Part shown: positions 39,399 through 48,300 of the stretch, piece after piece
Layout: every line of letters starts with the position of its first letter
Position numbering within the stretch: the stretch's first letter is position 1
Virus record (IMG/VR): IMGVR_UViG_3300036046_000007
Location: 1-53,258 of that record
Length of the DNA: 53,258 bases
Origin: a virus
Reading direction: 5' to 3' (one strand)
Made by a program: the position numbers and the translations under genes
The notes under the pieces: model-generated
The model's database searches: none
Told to the model about the DNA's origin: nothing
What the model saw: only the letters and a program-made list of their open reading frames with translations

Positions 39399-40981
39399 GG
39401 TTCAATCTCCAACAGTCGCACTTCGAGCTCGCAGACCCCAGCGCCAGGCCAGTTGAGGTCGACGCTGTCAGTGTTGAGCCGCTTAAGCCCCAGCCAGCAC
39501 ACGCGGATGATGTTGCTCGCGTTGGTGGCCAAGGAGGTGTCCAGGGTCAGCCGTAGCACATTTTCACTCACCAGCTCGGTGCCAGTGATCGCCCTGGGCA
39601 GCCACCCAGCCTTGGTCTGGACAGCGATGTGCGTGCGGTCCCCAGCATAGTTGAGATAGTCGTCCGGCAACACGTCCAGGGTCGTGGTCAACGCCCCGGT
39701 GCTCACCACGCGCAGGTCATCCTCGAAGGAGGGCTGCCAGAAGGGCCGGAGACGCCCAGCGCGGCGGTAGAGCCACTGCCGCAACGCCCAGGCCTCCACA
39801 GGCCCTTCGGCCACTACACGGTGCGTATGGGCGACCTTGGTGTAGAGCCAAGGCGCGTAATAGCTCACGATCCCGAGCTCTTCGTCCTGGAGATCGAAGT
39901 TGCCGACGATGTCGTCGCTCAAGGTGTCACCGCTGAGCAGGGTCTCGTCGTAGTAGATGTCGTTGCTGAGATACTGCGTGGGGGCGCTCACGGTCAAGGC
40001 GACATTGTCCTCGATCTGGAAGCGCACCTCCAGCTCGGAGCGATGGCCGGTCAGCACCTTGCGTGGGTTCTCAGGAATGAAGCCTACCCGCGCAGGCATC
40101 AGCCAGGCATCAGTGAATTCCTCCGTCAGGTTGTAGAAGGTGATGGACGAGCCACTGGTGCCCGCGACCGACAGCAGTTGAAGTTGTGTGGGCGACTGCC
40201 ACAGCAGTGCATAGTCGCCCTCTCGGAATTCTGAATAGTCTGGCTCTGCCGAGATCGTGAATTCTCCGGCGCTTACCGCGCCAATGTGCTGAGCCTGGTG
40301 CCACAGTGGCACAGTCCATTGGCCATGGCGGCGACCATAGATCATGTTGAAGCCCCGGCGCATGTTCTCATTGCCCAGGGGGTAGTTCATGCGGAGGCTC
40401 TGGCGCGCCGAAATGCGCATCTGCGCACGGTCTTCGGTCCCATCCTTGGACGTCTGGATATCCGTGAGCCACGACAACGTCTCGCTCATGGGCGCGCGGG
40501 GTTGGAACGGCATCAGAGTGGGAGCTTCTTCAGCCACAACGCTGATGTAGGTATTGCCGCCCTCTCCGTCGAGCTCATCTGCGCACAGCAGAGCGAGCTC
40601 ATGCACGCCGATAGTAGCCAGGGAAGGCGGCACCGCGATCAGCCATTCCGGCGTCGAGACGAGCTGGTCGTTGTCCGGATTGTAGGAGCCGATGTAGGTG
40701 CCATCGAAGAACACGTAGCAAGCGTTCTCCACCCGGCCACGCAGGATCACCTTGGTCGGCACCGTGAGCTCGAGAGCACGCCGGATCCACAGCGACGTTG
40801 CTGCCGTCCAGTTGGTCTCGATGGCCGCTGCAGCACCCACGGGAGGGGTGCCAGAGCCGAAGGGGGCTGGGGCCGGGCCAAGCCAGTCAGTGGTCGGCAC
40901 CACCAACGAGCTCGGATCTGCCGGTGTCTCGTTGGTGACCTCCTGGTATTCCCAGAGAGCGTTGACCGGAATGAATTCCAT
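39395..40981 (-). CDS. Minor tail protein with duplicated sugar-binding-like domain
   Basis: 528 aa. The N-terminal ~160 residues contain GRVENACYVFFDGTYIGSYN and GVHELALLCADELDGEGGN, the same beta-sandwich seen inside the gpJ-like protein, hence probably a galactose-binding-like domain. The remainder is beta-rich and typical of minor tail proteins (FRPRQWLY-like Arg/Trp patches). ATGA overlap with the BR0599-type gene. Confidence 0.72.
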   Translation of the reverse strand: MEFIPVNALWEYQEVTNETPADPSSLVVPTTDWLGPAPAPFGSGTPPVGAAAAIETNWTAATSLWIRRALELTVPTKVILRGRVENACYVFFDGTYIGSYNPDNDQLVSTPEWLIAVPPSLATIGVHELALLCADELDGEGGNTYISVVAEEAPTLMPFQPRAPMSETLSWLTDIQTSKDGTEDRAQMRISARQSLRMNYPLGNENMRRGFNMIYGRRHGQWTVPLWHQAQHIGAVSAGEFTISAEPDYSEFREGDYALLWQSPTQLQLLSVAGTSGSSITFYNLTEEFTDAWLMPARVGFIPENPRKVLTGHRSELEVRFQIEDNVALTVSAPTQYLSNDIYYDETLLSGDTLSDDIVGNFDLQDEELGIVSYYAPWLYTKVAHTHRVVAEGPVEAWALRQWLYRRAGRLRPFWQPSFEDDLRVVSTGALTTTLDVLPDDYLNYAGDRTHIAVQTKAGWLPRAITGTELVSENVLRLTLDTSLATNASNIIRVCWLGLKRLNTDSVDLNWPGAGVCELEVRLLEIEP

Positions 40982-40983
40982 GG

Positions 40984-43977
40984 TCAGCCCCCCTGACTGA
41001 TGGAGCGGACAGCGTCTCCGTTGCGGCGCATGACGTTGATGAGCATCTGCTCGCCTTCAGGCGTTTCCAGGAAGTCACCAACCAGCGCGGGATCGAGCAC
41101 GTTCACGATGCGCGCGTTGAGCTGCGGCGAGCCACCGTCGCCCCCTCCTTCGCCGAACGAGCCGGTGCCCTTGCGGACCTGGTGCGGGGTGCGCACATCA
41201 ATCTGCTCGCCGGGCGAAGCGCGGAAGGCGACCATCTGGCTATCCGGGCCACCCGAGCCGCCAACGCGCATCGAGCCACCGGTCATGAAGTTGGCGTTCT
41301 GGCTCAGGATGCCCGCAACATTGGCAGCCGTCGCCGCGCCGACCGCAGCCGCCGCGATGAAGTTGAACGGAGGCGGGAACGCCGACAGCGCCTTCTGCAC
41401 GGCCAGGTAGCCGTCGATGGTCGCCTGGGTGATAGCTGCCGCCTTACCGATCGCTGCGAGCTCTCGGTTCTTGGACGAGGACAGCTGAGCTAGGGTGCCG
41501 AAGAAGCTCTTCTGCTGCTGCAGCCGGGCCTCCAGCATGGCCACCTCGACGTTGGCAAGCGCCTGGGCGGCGCTCTCCTGGTCGATGAGGTTGGCATCTC
41601 GCATGGCCGAGATCTGGTCGTAGTAGGTCTGGTAGGTCGCGAGGGTCGCGTCCAGCTGAGCGCGCGTGCCTTCGAAGAAGCCCGCCAGGTCACCCCCGGC
41701 CAGACTGTTGAAGGCATCCTCGCTGGTGAAGCCAGAAGTCGGGTCAGCCAGCAGCGCCTGAACGTCGCTCAGGTCATCGTAGAAAGCCTGCCGCGCGCCG
41801 ACCGTGCTTTCCAGCAGGTCGTTCTGGTTGCGGAGGGCCTCGTTCTGGCCCAGGAGGGTGCGTAGGTATTCCTGCTCGACCGGCGTGAGCTCGCGGCCAA
41901 GATCGCGCTCTACGCGCAGCAGACCGGCCCGGATCTCGTGCTCGCGCCCGGTATACTGGAGCAGCATGTTCTCGTCTTCGAGATCCTGCACATAGTCCTT
42001 CAGGTAGCGCTGGTCGCGGGCCACCTGGAGGCTATCGATGCGCGCGTTCACGAGCTCACGTTCCGTGTCTGTGAGACGTCGCTTCATCTCGTCTTCCAGG
42101 CGGTAGAGCATCTCTGCTCGTTCGCGCTCGCGGTTGGACATGCCCAGCAGCTCGATCTCCCGATCGATCTCCAACAGGAAGCGAGCCAGCGCCTCGCGGG
42201 CCTCCTCCTCAGCGTCCTTGAGCTTCTTGGTCTTCTTCTCTGCTTCCTCCAGCTCACGCGGCAGGGCGGTGCCCGCCTGGGTAAGGTCGACCGGCTGCTC
42301 GGCATTGCGGGCTTCAGCAATCTGGCGAGCGCGAGCCATGACCACATCAGCGGCATTGCCGATGTAGTCCGTGGTGAACGCCTGGCCAGCGGCAGCAGCC
42401 AGATCCTCGCCCACTTGGCGACCGGCATCGCTGAGCTGCGCGCGCGGAATATTGATATTGAAGTTGTTCAGGAAACCGTTCAGCGCGGCCCCGGCTTCAT
42501 CATCGATCAGGCTCAAGCCACCCGCAATCAGGCGGAGCGGCACCTGCCAGGCATTGAGCAGCGCCTCGGCAGCGGTCGCGCCCAGGTTCACCACCTTTAC
42601 GAAGATCTGGTCCATGAAGCCGGGGAAGTTGTTCCAGATGATCTGGATGGCGCGCCCCGCGAAGGCAAACAGGCCGATGAAGTTGTTCGCGAACGCCTTG
42701 GCGAACGCCAGCACCGCGCCCAGCACCGTCTCGAAGGTCGTGCCAAGAGCTCGCAGCACTGCGTCAACCGCCTCGAAGGTGGCTTCCCAAGCCGCCTGGA
42801 AATAGGCCGTCACCTGGGAGAGGCTCTCTCCGATGAGCTGGAAGGTCGCCACGAATACGTCTTGGAGCGACACCACCCCATCCTCGGTGACCTTGATCTC
42901 GTCGCCGAAGGTATAGAGCAGCGCGATGGTGGCCGTGATGGCAACCAGAAGAGCGCCCAGGGGGTTGGCGGCGATCGCGACGGTGAAGCTGTTGACCGCC
43001 GCCTGAGCACCCTTCATCGAGATGCCGAACAGGGCTGCGGCGAGCGACGATGCGCCGAGAGCGCGCTCCAGGGCGATCAGCGGGCCGAGCACCGCCGCAA
43101 TAGACGAGCCAATCGTCCAGGCAGCGAACGCTGCCCCGGTGGCGACCACCAAGGGGATGATGTTGTCAAGGTTTTCACCAATCCACAGGATGCCCTGGGC
43201 CACCGTCTGGGCCAAGGCAGAGGTCGTGATGAATTCGCCCCACAGCTCCATGAAGCGGTTCTTGAGAACAGTCAAAGATTGCTCGATCGTCGGCGTGGTC
43301 TGGGCGAACAGCTCAGCGAGCTCGCCGCGCGCACCCTTGAAGGCGTCGAGAACGATCTCGGCAGTGACTGCGCCTTCCTTGGCCAGGGTGCGCAGCTCGC
43401 CGCGCGTGACAGTGCCGAAGCGGCCCAAGGAGGTCATGTAGTCGGCGATCACGTCTGCCACCAGAGGCAGCTGCTCCAAGACCGAACGCAGCTCGTCGCC
43501 TTGCAGCGTGCCAGAGGCCAAGCCCTGGGACAGCTGAATGAGCGCGCCCTCGGCTTCGCGAGCGGACGCACCAGACAGGATCACGGCCTGGTTGAGGCTC
43601 TCGGAGAAGTCCAGCAGCTCACGTTGAGAGCGGCCCAGGTTGGCCGCTGCCAGAGCAACGCGCGAGTAGATCGAGGCGGTAGCCTCGAACGACGAGCGGG
43701 TCTCATTGGAGATACGGAAGAGCTCCTCGGTCACCGCGCGCAGCTCTGCTGAGCCATTGGTGACGACCTTCAGTCGGTTCTGGATATTCGTGTAGGTGTC
43801 CGCCAGCAGCGTGAGCTCACGCACCAGCAGACCAACGCCGATACCGCCGAGGGCGCGCTTGAGGAGCGTCACCGCGCCCCCGGCGGACGACGCGCTCGAC
43901 CCGATGTCTTCGAGGTTACGGCGAACCTCGCGGGCTCCGCGCTCCGTTACTACAATCTGGATCCGCTCAGTCGCCAT
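40984..43977 (-). CDS. Tail tape measure protein
   Basis: 997 aa. The N-terminal tape-measure domain shows LADTYTNIQNRLKVVTNGSA, EELFRISNETRSSFEATASI and YSRVALAAANLG. The middle is hydrophobic (putative membrane-inserted segments) and the C-terminal ~300 residues are charged coiled coils (LLEIDREIELLGMSNRERER) plus a Gly-rich end. Length suggests a tail of about 150 nm if 1.5 angstrom per residue applies. Confidence 0.93.
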   Translation of the reverse strand: MATERIQIVVTERGAREVRRNLEDIGSSASSAGGAVTLLKRALGGIGVGLLVRELTLLADTYTNIQNRLKVVTNGSAELRAVTEELFRISNETRSSFEATASIYSRVALAAANLGRSQRELLDFSESLNQAVILSGASAREAEGALIQLSQGLASGTLQGDELRSVLEQLPLVADVIADYMTSLGRFGTVTRGELRTLAKEGAVTAEIVLDAFKGARGELAELFAQTTPTIEQSLTVLKNRFMELWGEFITTSALAQTVAQGILWIGENLDNIIPLVVATGAAFAAWTIGSSIAAVLGPLIALERALGASSLAAALFGISMKGAQAAVNSFTVAIAANPLGALLVAITATIALLYTFGDEIKVTEDGVVSLQDVFVATFQLIGESLSQVTAYFQAAWEATFEAVDAVLRALGTTFETVLGAVLAFAKAFANNFIGLFAFAGRAIQIIWNNFPGFMDQIFVKVVNLGATAAEALLNAWQVPLRLIAGGLSLIDDEAGAALNGFLNNFNINIPRAQLSDAGRQVGEDLAAAAGQAFTTDYIGNAADVVMARARQIAEARNAEQPVDLTQAGTALPRELEEAEKKTKKLKDAEEEAREALARFLLEIDREIELLGMSNRERERAEMLYRLEDEMKRRLTDTERELVNARIDSLQVARDQRYLKDYVQDLEDENMLLQYTGREHEIRAGLLRVERDLGRELTPVEQEYLRTLLGQNEALRNQNDLLESTVGARQAFYDDLSDVQALLADPTSGFTSEDAFNSLAGGDLAGFFEGTRAQLDATLATYQTYYDQISAMRDANLIDQESAAQALANVEVAMLEARLQQQKSFFGTLAQLSSSKNRELAAIGKAAAITQATIDGYLAVQKALSAFPPPFNFIAAAAVGAATAANVAGILSQNANFMTGGSMRVGGSGGPDSQMVAFRASPGEQIDVRTPHQVRKGTGSFGEGGGDGGSPQLNARIVNVLDPALVGDFLETPEGEQMLINVMRRNGDAVRSISQGG

Positions 43978-44407
43978 CGAGCACTCGTGCCCCTCTTACT
44001 GCTGCTGCCGCTCGGGTGACCGCTGCCTGGACGAAACCAGACGGGGCCTGAGCGGAAGAGCCGTCATTCAAGCGACCAATATAGTCCACATTGTTTGAGA
44101 TGTATATATCTTGTCCAGGCTTGGACAGAGCAATTCGAACAGTGCCCTGCTCGATTGCCGCCTGGGCGTTGCGGCGCTCACCCTTGCCCAGCTTTTCGCC
44201 GGGTGCATAGGGCTCGCGCGCGTCCAGGACCGGAGCGCCTAGGGAGACGATCCAGTTGGAACGCGCACGGCCCGTATCGACCGGCGTTTCGAGCACGAGC
44301 TCGCGGTCCGCGATGAGGGCGACTTGGCGCTTGGCCTTGTTCGCCCCATCCTCGACCTGTCGCCCGCGACGGCGCATGCGCGCAGAGAAGCCGTTCAGGT
44401 CCGTCAC
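43967..44407 (-). CDS. HK97 gp10-like tail-completion/neck protein
   Basis: 146 aa from GTG 44407 (overlaps the chaperone fusion stop as GTGA). ETPVDTGRARSNWIVSLG is the conserved signature of the HK97 gp10-like family. It would be part of the head-tail interface or tail completion. Its position next to the tape measure rather than the neck genes is slightly unusual. 11-base overlap with the tape measure gene. Confidence 0.8.
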   Translation of the reverse strand: MTDLNGFSARMRRRGRQVEDGANKAKRQVALIADRELVLETPVDTGRARSNWIVSLGAPVLDAREPYAPGEKLGKGERRNAQAAIEQGTVRIALSKPGQDIYISNNVDYIGRLNDGSSAQAPSGFVQAAVTRAAAAVRGARVLDGD

Positions 44408-45221
44408 TTCTTGGGCCTCTTCGAAGCGCGAAACTGGAGGTAGCAGTTATCCAGCTGCCGGACCAGATAGTGCATGTCCTCGCGCTCCTCCTCATTGAGT
44501 TGAAGCGACCCGCACCATTGCTCGATCGCTCCCCATGGGATCGGCCCTTCAGCCATCCCAAAGGGCCTGCTCGCGTCGAGCTCGTAGAAGGCCCGGAGGT
44601 AGAGATCAAGTCCTGGCCCAAGGACAGGCGCGTTCTGGATCCGCTCGGGAAAGGGCAGGCCACGCCTGATGCAGTCCCGAATAATCCTTTGCTCTACCGG
44701 GCCTTGCTCCAGCTCGTAGAGCAGGACCTCTCTCAGTTTCCCGCGTCGGCTTCCTGGCCAGCCTGGCGGAAGAGACCCATCTTCCCGGACTGCTCGCGGA
44801 TATCCGCGAAGAGCTCGGGCAGCGCCTGGAAGGTCGCGACCACGTTCTCGACGTTGAAGGGGAGGACATCACCGTCCGGGCCTTCGATGCCCTGGACGAA
44901 CACGGTGTTGCCATCACCCTCAGTCATCAGCTGCAGCGGCTCGACCGGCTTGCCCTTGTCGTCGGCCTTGACGCGGACGGACCACATCAGAACGACGCCT
45001 TCAGCATAGGCTTCGCGCATCAGCGCTTCGGCACGCTTGTTGTCGAGGCTCTCGGTCTGCACGGCGCGGCGCACCGGCTTCATCTTGGCTTCCAGCACGC
45101 GGGCAAACTTCTTGTTGCCGCCGCCCGCGCGGGCTACCTTGACGATGAAGTCACCGTAGTTGAGATCGATGCCTTCCTTCTCCAGGTCGGTATCGGTCTT
45201 GAACTGCTTATACATGGACAT
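44404..45221 (-). CDS. Tail assembly chaperone fusion (gpG-GT-like, -1 frameshift product)
   Basis: The -1 frame continues from the upstream chaperone at the slippery heptamer: LREVLLYELEQGPVEQRIIR, DCIRRGLPFPERIQNAPVLG, YLRAFYELDASRPFG and IEQWCGSLQLNEEEREDMHY, ending RASKRPKK at 44404. No start codon exists before this stretch makes sense as protein, so it is expressed as a fusion with the upstream chaperone, as in lambda gpG/gpGT. This fusion is needed for tape measure packaging. Confidence 0.85.
44733..45221 (-). CDS. Tail assembly chaperone, 0-frame product
   Basis: 162 aa from ATG 45221 (a second Met at 45215); the GGAG at distance resembles the other leaders. MYKQFKTDTDLEKEGIDLNY at the start, FARVLEAKMKPVRRAVQTES in the middle, then a helical end LFRQAGQEADAGN. 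It is equivalent in position to the short tail chaperone (gpG). It carries a frameshift site just before its stop codon. Confidence 0.8.
   Translation of the reverse strand: MSMYKQFKTDTDLEKEGIDLNYGDFIVKVARAGGGNKKFARVLEAKMKPVRRAVQTESLDNKRAEALMREAYAEGVVLMWSVRVKADDKGKPVEPLQLMTEGDGNTVFVQGIEGPDGDVLPFNVENVVATFQALPELFADIREQSGKMGLFRQAGQEADAGN
44736..44742 (-). promoter_or_regulatory. Slippery heptamer GGGAAAC
   Basis: On the minus strand GGGAAAC, in the frame G GGA AAC, is followed directly by the 0-frame stop TGA. It matches the X-XXY-YYZ consensus for -1 ribosomal frameshifting. Confidence 0.8.
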
Positions 45222-45250
45222 GGTGTGAGCGCTCCTTCTCACAGGTGGGT

Positions 45251-45270
45251 GGGGGCACGGCCCGGCCCCC
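45251..45270 (-). terminator. GGGGGC/GCCCCC hairpin after the tail tube gene
   Basis: A 6-bp GC stem with an 8-base loop just after the tail tube stop and just before the chaperone start. Perhaps a partial terminator to limit chaperone expression relative to tube protein. Confidence 0.5.
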
Positions 45271-45277
45271 GTAGGGA

Positions 45278-46801
45278 TCAGCTATCGGCCGCATCCGGCA
45301 GATAGTCGAAGAACACCAGCATGAGGGTGTAGTCGAGATTGGCGTCGATACTCGCGGCAGTCGCAGCGTCCATCGAAAGCGGCAGGGTGATTGCCTGGTC
45401 CTGCTCGATGTTGGCCCGACCATCGCCCAGGGAGATGAGCGGCAGGTCGACGATCCAGCCCGCGTTGTTCTTCACGGCGGCGAAGTCCAGCGTGACGCTG
45501 GAGTTGGCGCGCACCGCAGCCATCGCGGAGACGTTCGAGAAGTAGGCGGTCACGTTGCCGGACACCTGGAAGGTGCCGACGATCGTGTCGAAGCCACCGA
45601 GCACGCCCACCGCCTTGGCGGCGGACACGTTGTTGTTGATTGCCACCGAGAGCTCGGTCACGAACGCAAACAGCGGCGTGGGGGCCTCGTTGCCAGCGAT
45701 CACCACGGCCATGTTCAGGCGAGTGATATCCGAACTGGTATTGAAGGCATCCGCCTCTACCAGCGCCGGGCGGGTGCCGCTCTTGACGCCGGTCGCGGCA
45801 TCGCGGGTCTCGTAGTCCAGGCCCACGAAGGCCAGATCTGCGGTCACCTTGTCGGCGGTCGGGATATTGAGCGTGAACTCATTCGGGACCGCGCCGACCA
45901 GATATTCGCTCTGGATCTGAGTGGGCTGGCTATCATCCGGGGCACCAAGGGTGCGCTCCAGCTGATAGGTCCGGCGCTTGATGAGCGAGCCCGTCTCGTT
46001 CTTGAGCACCCGGCCCAGGAACACTCGGATGGTCTTGCCGGTGCCAGCATCGGTGACCATGGCGCTGTCGCTCTTGTCGAGCGTGATGGCGTTGGTCGAG
46101 ACCGAACGGACGCGCTTGAAGCCGTTGTTGGCGGCGGTGGCGAACTGCGTGCCAACAGCATCGCCGCCGATGTAGATCCACTCGCCAGGGATCACGCCTA
46201 GCTCAGTCAGATCCTTGGTGGTCGAGACCAGAGCGGGCAGGGAGCCGGAAGCATCGATCTCCAGGTCCGCGGAAGCGCCCTGGAAGCCCACGACGGTGAG
46301 CGTGCCGTCCGGCGAAGCATCGTCGACCAGGCTGCTGGTCGTGCCGACGGAAGTATCTGCCGTGACTGCATCGAGGTAGTGCACCCCGTTGTTGGCGTCG
46401 TCAGCGAAGCCGGTCGCCAGGACCAGGCTACCGACGTAGAAGCCCTCGGTGTCAGCGACATCGAACTCATCGTCGGTGCCGTCCACATTAGTCGGCTCTT
46501 CGACACCCTTGGCACGCGCGTCGGCGAACATGAAGCCCTGGAGGAGATCCTGAAGGTTGGTCTGGGTCAGGTCCGAGGAGAAACCACCCGCCGTTTCCAG
46601 GTCAGTGATCACACCCTTCTTGCGCTGGCGCGAGGGGTTGATGGGGTTGCGCGCAACCATCGACAGATTGCCGCCGAAGTCGTTGTAGCTGTTCGGCTCC
46701 AGTGGATACCACACCGGGCTGCCGGGAAGGGTCTTGAGCGACGCCTCCTCGGCGTAGCGCAGCCCCGTGATGTTGCCGTCGATCTTGTTTACTTGGGCCA
46801 C
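45278..46801 (-). CDS. Major tail (tube) protein
   Basis: 507 aa, rich in Thr/Ala/Gly/Val. N-terminal [20 protein letters not shown] and [20 protein letters not shown] are typical of tail-tube proteins in this class of siphoviruses. The protein is large for a tube protein (often 200-300 aa), so extra Ig-like or surface domains are likely in the middle. Position between the tail terminator and the chaperones supports the call. Confidence 0.8.
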   Translation of the reverse strand: MAQVNKIDGNITGLRYAEEASLKTLPGSPVWYPLEPNSYNDFGGNLSMVARNPINPSRQRKKGVITDLETAGGFSSDLTQTNLQDLLQGFMFADARAKGVEEPTNVDGTDDEFDVADTEGFYVGSLVLATGFADDANNGVHYLDAVTADTSVGTTSSLVDDASPDGTLTVVGFQGASADLEIDASGSLPALVSTTKDLTELGVIPGEWIYIGGDAVGTQFATAANNGFKRVRSVSTNAITLDKSDSAMVTDAGTGKTIRVFLGRVLKNETGSLIKRRTYQLERTLGAPDDSQPTQIQSEYLVGAVPNEFTLNIPTADKVTADLAFVGLDYETRDAATGVKSGTRPALVEADAFNTSSDITRLNMAVVIAGNEAPTPLFAFVTELSVAINNNVSAAKAVGVLGGFDTIVGTFQVSGNVTAYFSNVSAMAAVRANSSVTLDFAAVKNNAGWIVDLPLISLGDGRANIEQDQAITLPLSMDAATAASIDANLDYTLMLVFFDYLPDAADS

Positions 46802-46810
46802 ACTTGCCTC

Positions 46811-47239
46811 CTACCGGATCTCGTCATACTCAAAGTCAGCCAGCACATTGAACTGCTGCCAATTGCCGTCCACGCCAACCTCGCGCAGTCGGACATCACG
46901 GAACCAAACGCCCCCTGCTGTCGTCTTGCCCTCGAAGGCTCTCATGGCGACTATAGCCATCTCATCGAGCCGAGACAATCCCTCGTTTGCAGGTGCGAAT
47001 AGCTGCACGAAGATGGTCCCTTCGCGCCGCCAACGGCGGACACCACCAATGCTGGCCAGCGTGGCTTGCCCGCCATCGGCGTGGCGCACAGAGAAGCGAG
47101 CCCAGGGGGAGCGGGCGGCACCTACCGGCTCTCCAACGTCATCCCACATGACCGGGAAAGCGGCATACGCCGAGGCTTCCCAGGCATCATTGAACAGCGT
47201 GGACATCTCGTCGCGGGCTTGGGTGATCGTGAGGCTCAT
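46811..47239 (-). CDS. Tail terminator-like protein
   Basis: 142 aa. It has an alpha/beta build with MSLTITQARDEMSTLFNDAW at the start and FRDVRLREVGVDGNWQQFNV, LADFEYDEIR at the end, like tail terminators of the DUF4128 type, which cap the tail tube. It lies between the neck protein and tube genes, as expected. ATGA overlap with the preceding gene. Confidence 0.7.
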   Translation of the reverse strand: MSLTITQARDEMSTLFNDAWEASAYAAFPVMWDDVGEPVGAARSPWARFSVRHADGGQATLASIGGVRRWRREGTIFVQLFAPANEGLSRLDEMAIVAMRAFEGKTTAGGVWFRDVRLREVGVDGNWQQFNVLADFEYDEIR

Positions 47240-47640
47240 GCTTCCACCCCGATGAAGTAGAGCAAGGTCTTGTCCGCTGGGCGGAGCGTGTCGAGCTCCA
47301 CGATGCGGAACACAGAACTGCCATCGACCAGCTCATCATAGCCGGACAGATCTTCCGGCCCACCTTCAGCAGTGGCCGCGATATATACCGCCGAGAGCCG
47401 CTGGGCCAGCTCATCGTTGGCCAACATGCGTCCACCGAGATTGATCATGGACGCGGGCGGCACAGATACCGCGCTCAGCGTCACCTCCTGGGCAGCGCTC
47501 ACCCCACCCCCGGTCGCGCCGCGCCAGGGCTTGGAGGGATCTGCAGCGGACGTGCCGAGGCGGCGGACCACTACGTCCTTGCCCGCGTTGTCGACCAGGC
47601 GACGCGCCGTGGCGGCCAGGGCATCATAGTCGATGGCCAT
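47236..47640 (-). CDS. Head-tail joining (stopper-like) protein
   Basis: 134 aa, starting MAIDYDALAATARRLVDNAG, with VYIAATAEGGPEDLSGYDEL and the terminal VELDTLRPADKTLLYFIGVE. Strand-rich neck (stopper) protein is inferred from the gene order after the adaptor and before the tail terminator. The final segment VFRIVELDTLRPAD is typical of neck proteins. Confidence 0.68.
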   Translation of the reverse strand: MAIDYDALAATARRLVDNAGKDVVVRRLGTSAADPSKPWRGATGGGVSAAQEVTLSAVSVPPASMINLGGRMLANDELAQRLSAVYIAATAEGGPEDLSGYDELVDGSSVFRIVELDTLRPADKTLLYFIGVEA

Positions 47641-48164
47641 CAGCGATACACATACCGTCCCGGTCGGCCAACGAGCATGGCGATCATGCGGTCGGCCAAC
47701 GGGTAGGCCCGTAGAAGCGGCGTCTGCTGGGAGACGTCTGCATAGGTGGTTTCAGTCTCGATGGGACCAACACGCTCGCGCACACCGGTCACGAACCCAG
47801 AGGAGCCGGGCACCGTCGGGTCAGGCAAAAGCTCTGAGGTGAGCGCGCGCAGCGCGTATTCGGCGGTGGCGCGCTTGAGGAGCTCCGGAATGCCAGTAAC
47901 GAGCAGACCATTGCGGTCATAGAGGTAGAGCCGGGGGAAGCTCAGGGCCTGCAGAGGGTCCGTGAATTCAACGCGGCCCAAGAACTTATCGGCCCACCTG
48001 GTCTCGATGTAGTCGGTCGCGCGAACGATGGCCTGCTCCTTGGCAGTATCGTCGCCCGTCCATTCCGCATTGCCTCGCTCGGCGTGATAGGTATCGGCGT
48101 AGGAGATGGTGATGTAGGCGTTGGCTCCAGCTACTCCGGTGCCATCCTCGACCGTGAAAGCCAT
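47640..48164 (-). CDS. Head-tail adaptor (DnaT-like domain) protein
   Basis: 174 aa. EDGTGVAGANAYITISYADT and YHAERGNAEWTGDDTAKEQA, then VRATDYIETRW and LYDRNGLL, make the DnaT-like (DnaT_2) phage adaptor family, which forms the ring under the portal. It is followed without a gap by the stopper-like gene (shared single base). Confidence 0.78.
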   Translation of the reverse strand: MAFTVEDGTGVAGANAYITISYADTYHAERGNAEWTGDDTAKEQAIVRATDYIETRWADKFLGRVEFTDPLQALSFPRLYLYDRNGLLVTGIPELLKRATAEYALRALTSELLPDPTVPGSSGFVTGVRERVGPIETETTYADVSQQTPLLRAYPLADRMIAMLVGRPGRYVYR

Positions 48165-48171
48165 TGCTCAC

Positions 48172-48297
48172 CTACTCCTCAGTCTCCTCCTCTGCCGCCG
48201 CCTGGCGAAGAAGCCGGGCACGCTCCCGGATATGATAAAGCACGGCTTGGAGGCGACCTGCCCACCTGCCTCGCAGGGTTGCAAATCGCCTCGCCAC
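48172..48297 (-). CDS. Possible small basic protein (41 aa), GTG start
   Basis: An open frame starting at GTG 48297, just after the stop of the 321-aa gene, gives a basic helix (RRFATLRGRWAGRLQAVLYH and IRERARLLRQAAAEEETEE). It has good phage-like composition but a weak ribosome-binding site. It fills an otherwise gene-less gap. It may be a small head-completion factor or an artefact. Confidence 0.42.
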   Translation of the reverse strand: MARRFATLRGRWAGRLQAVLYHIRERARLLRQAAAEEETEE

Positions 48298-48300
48298 CTG

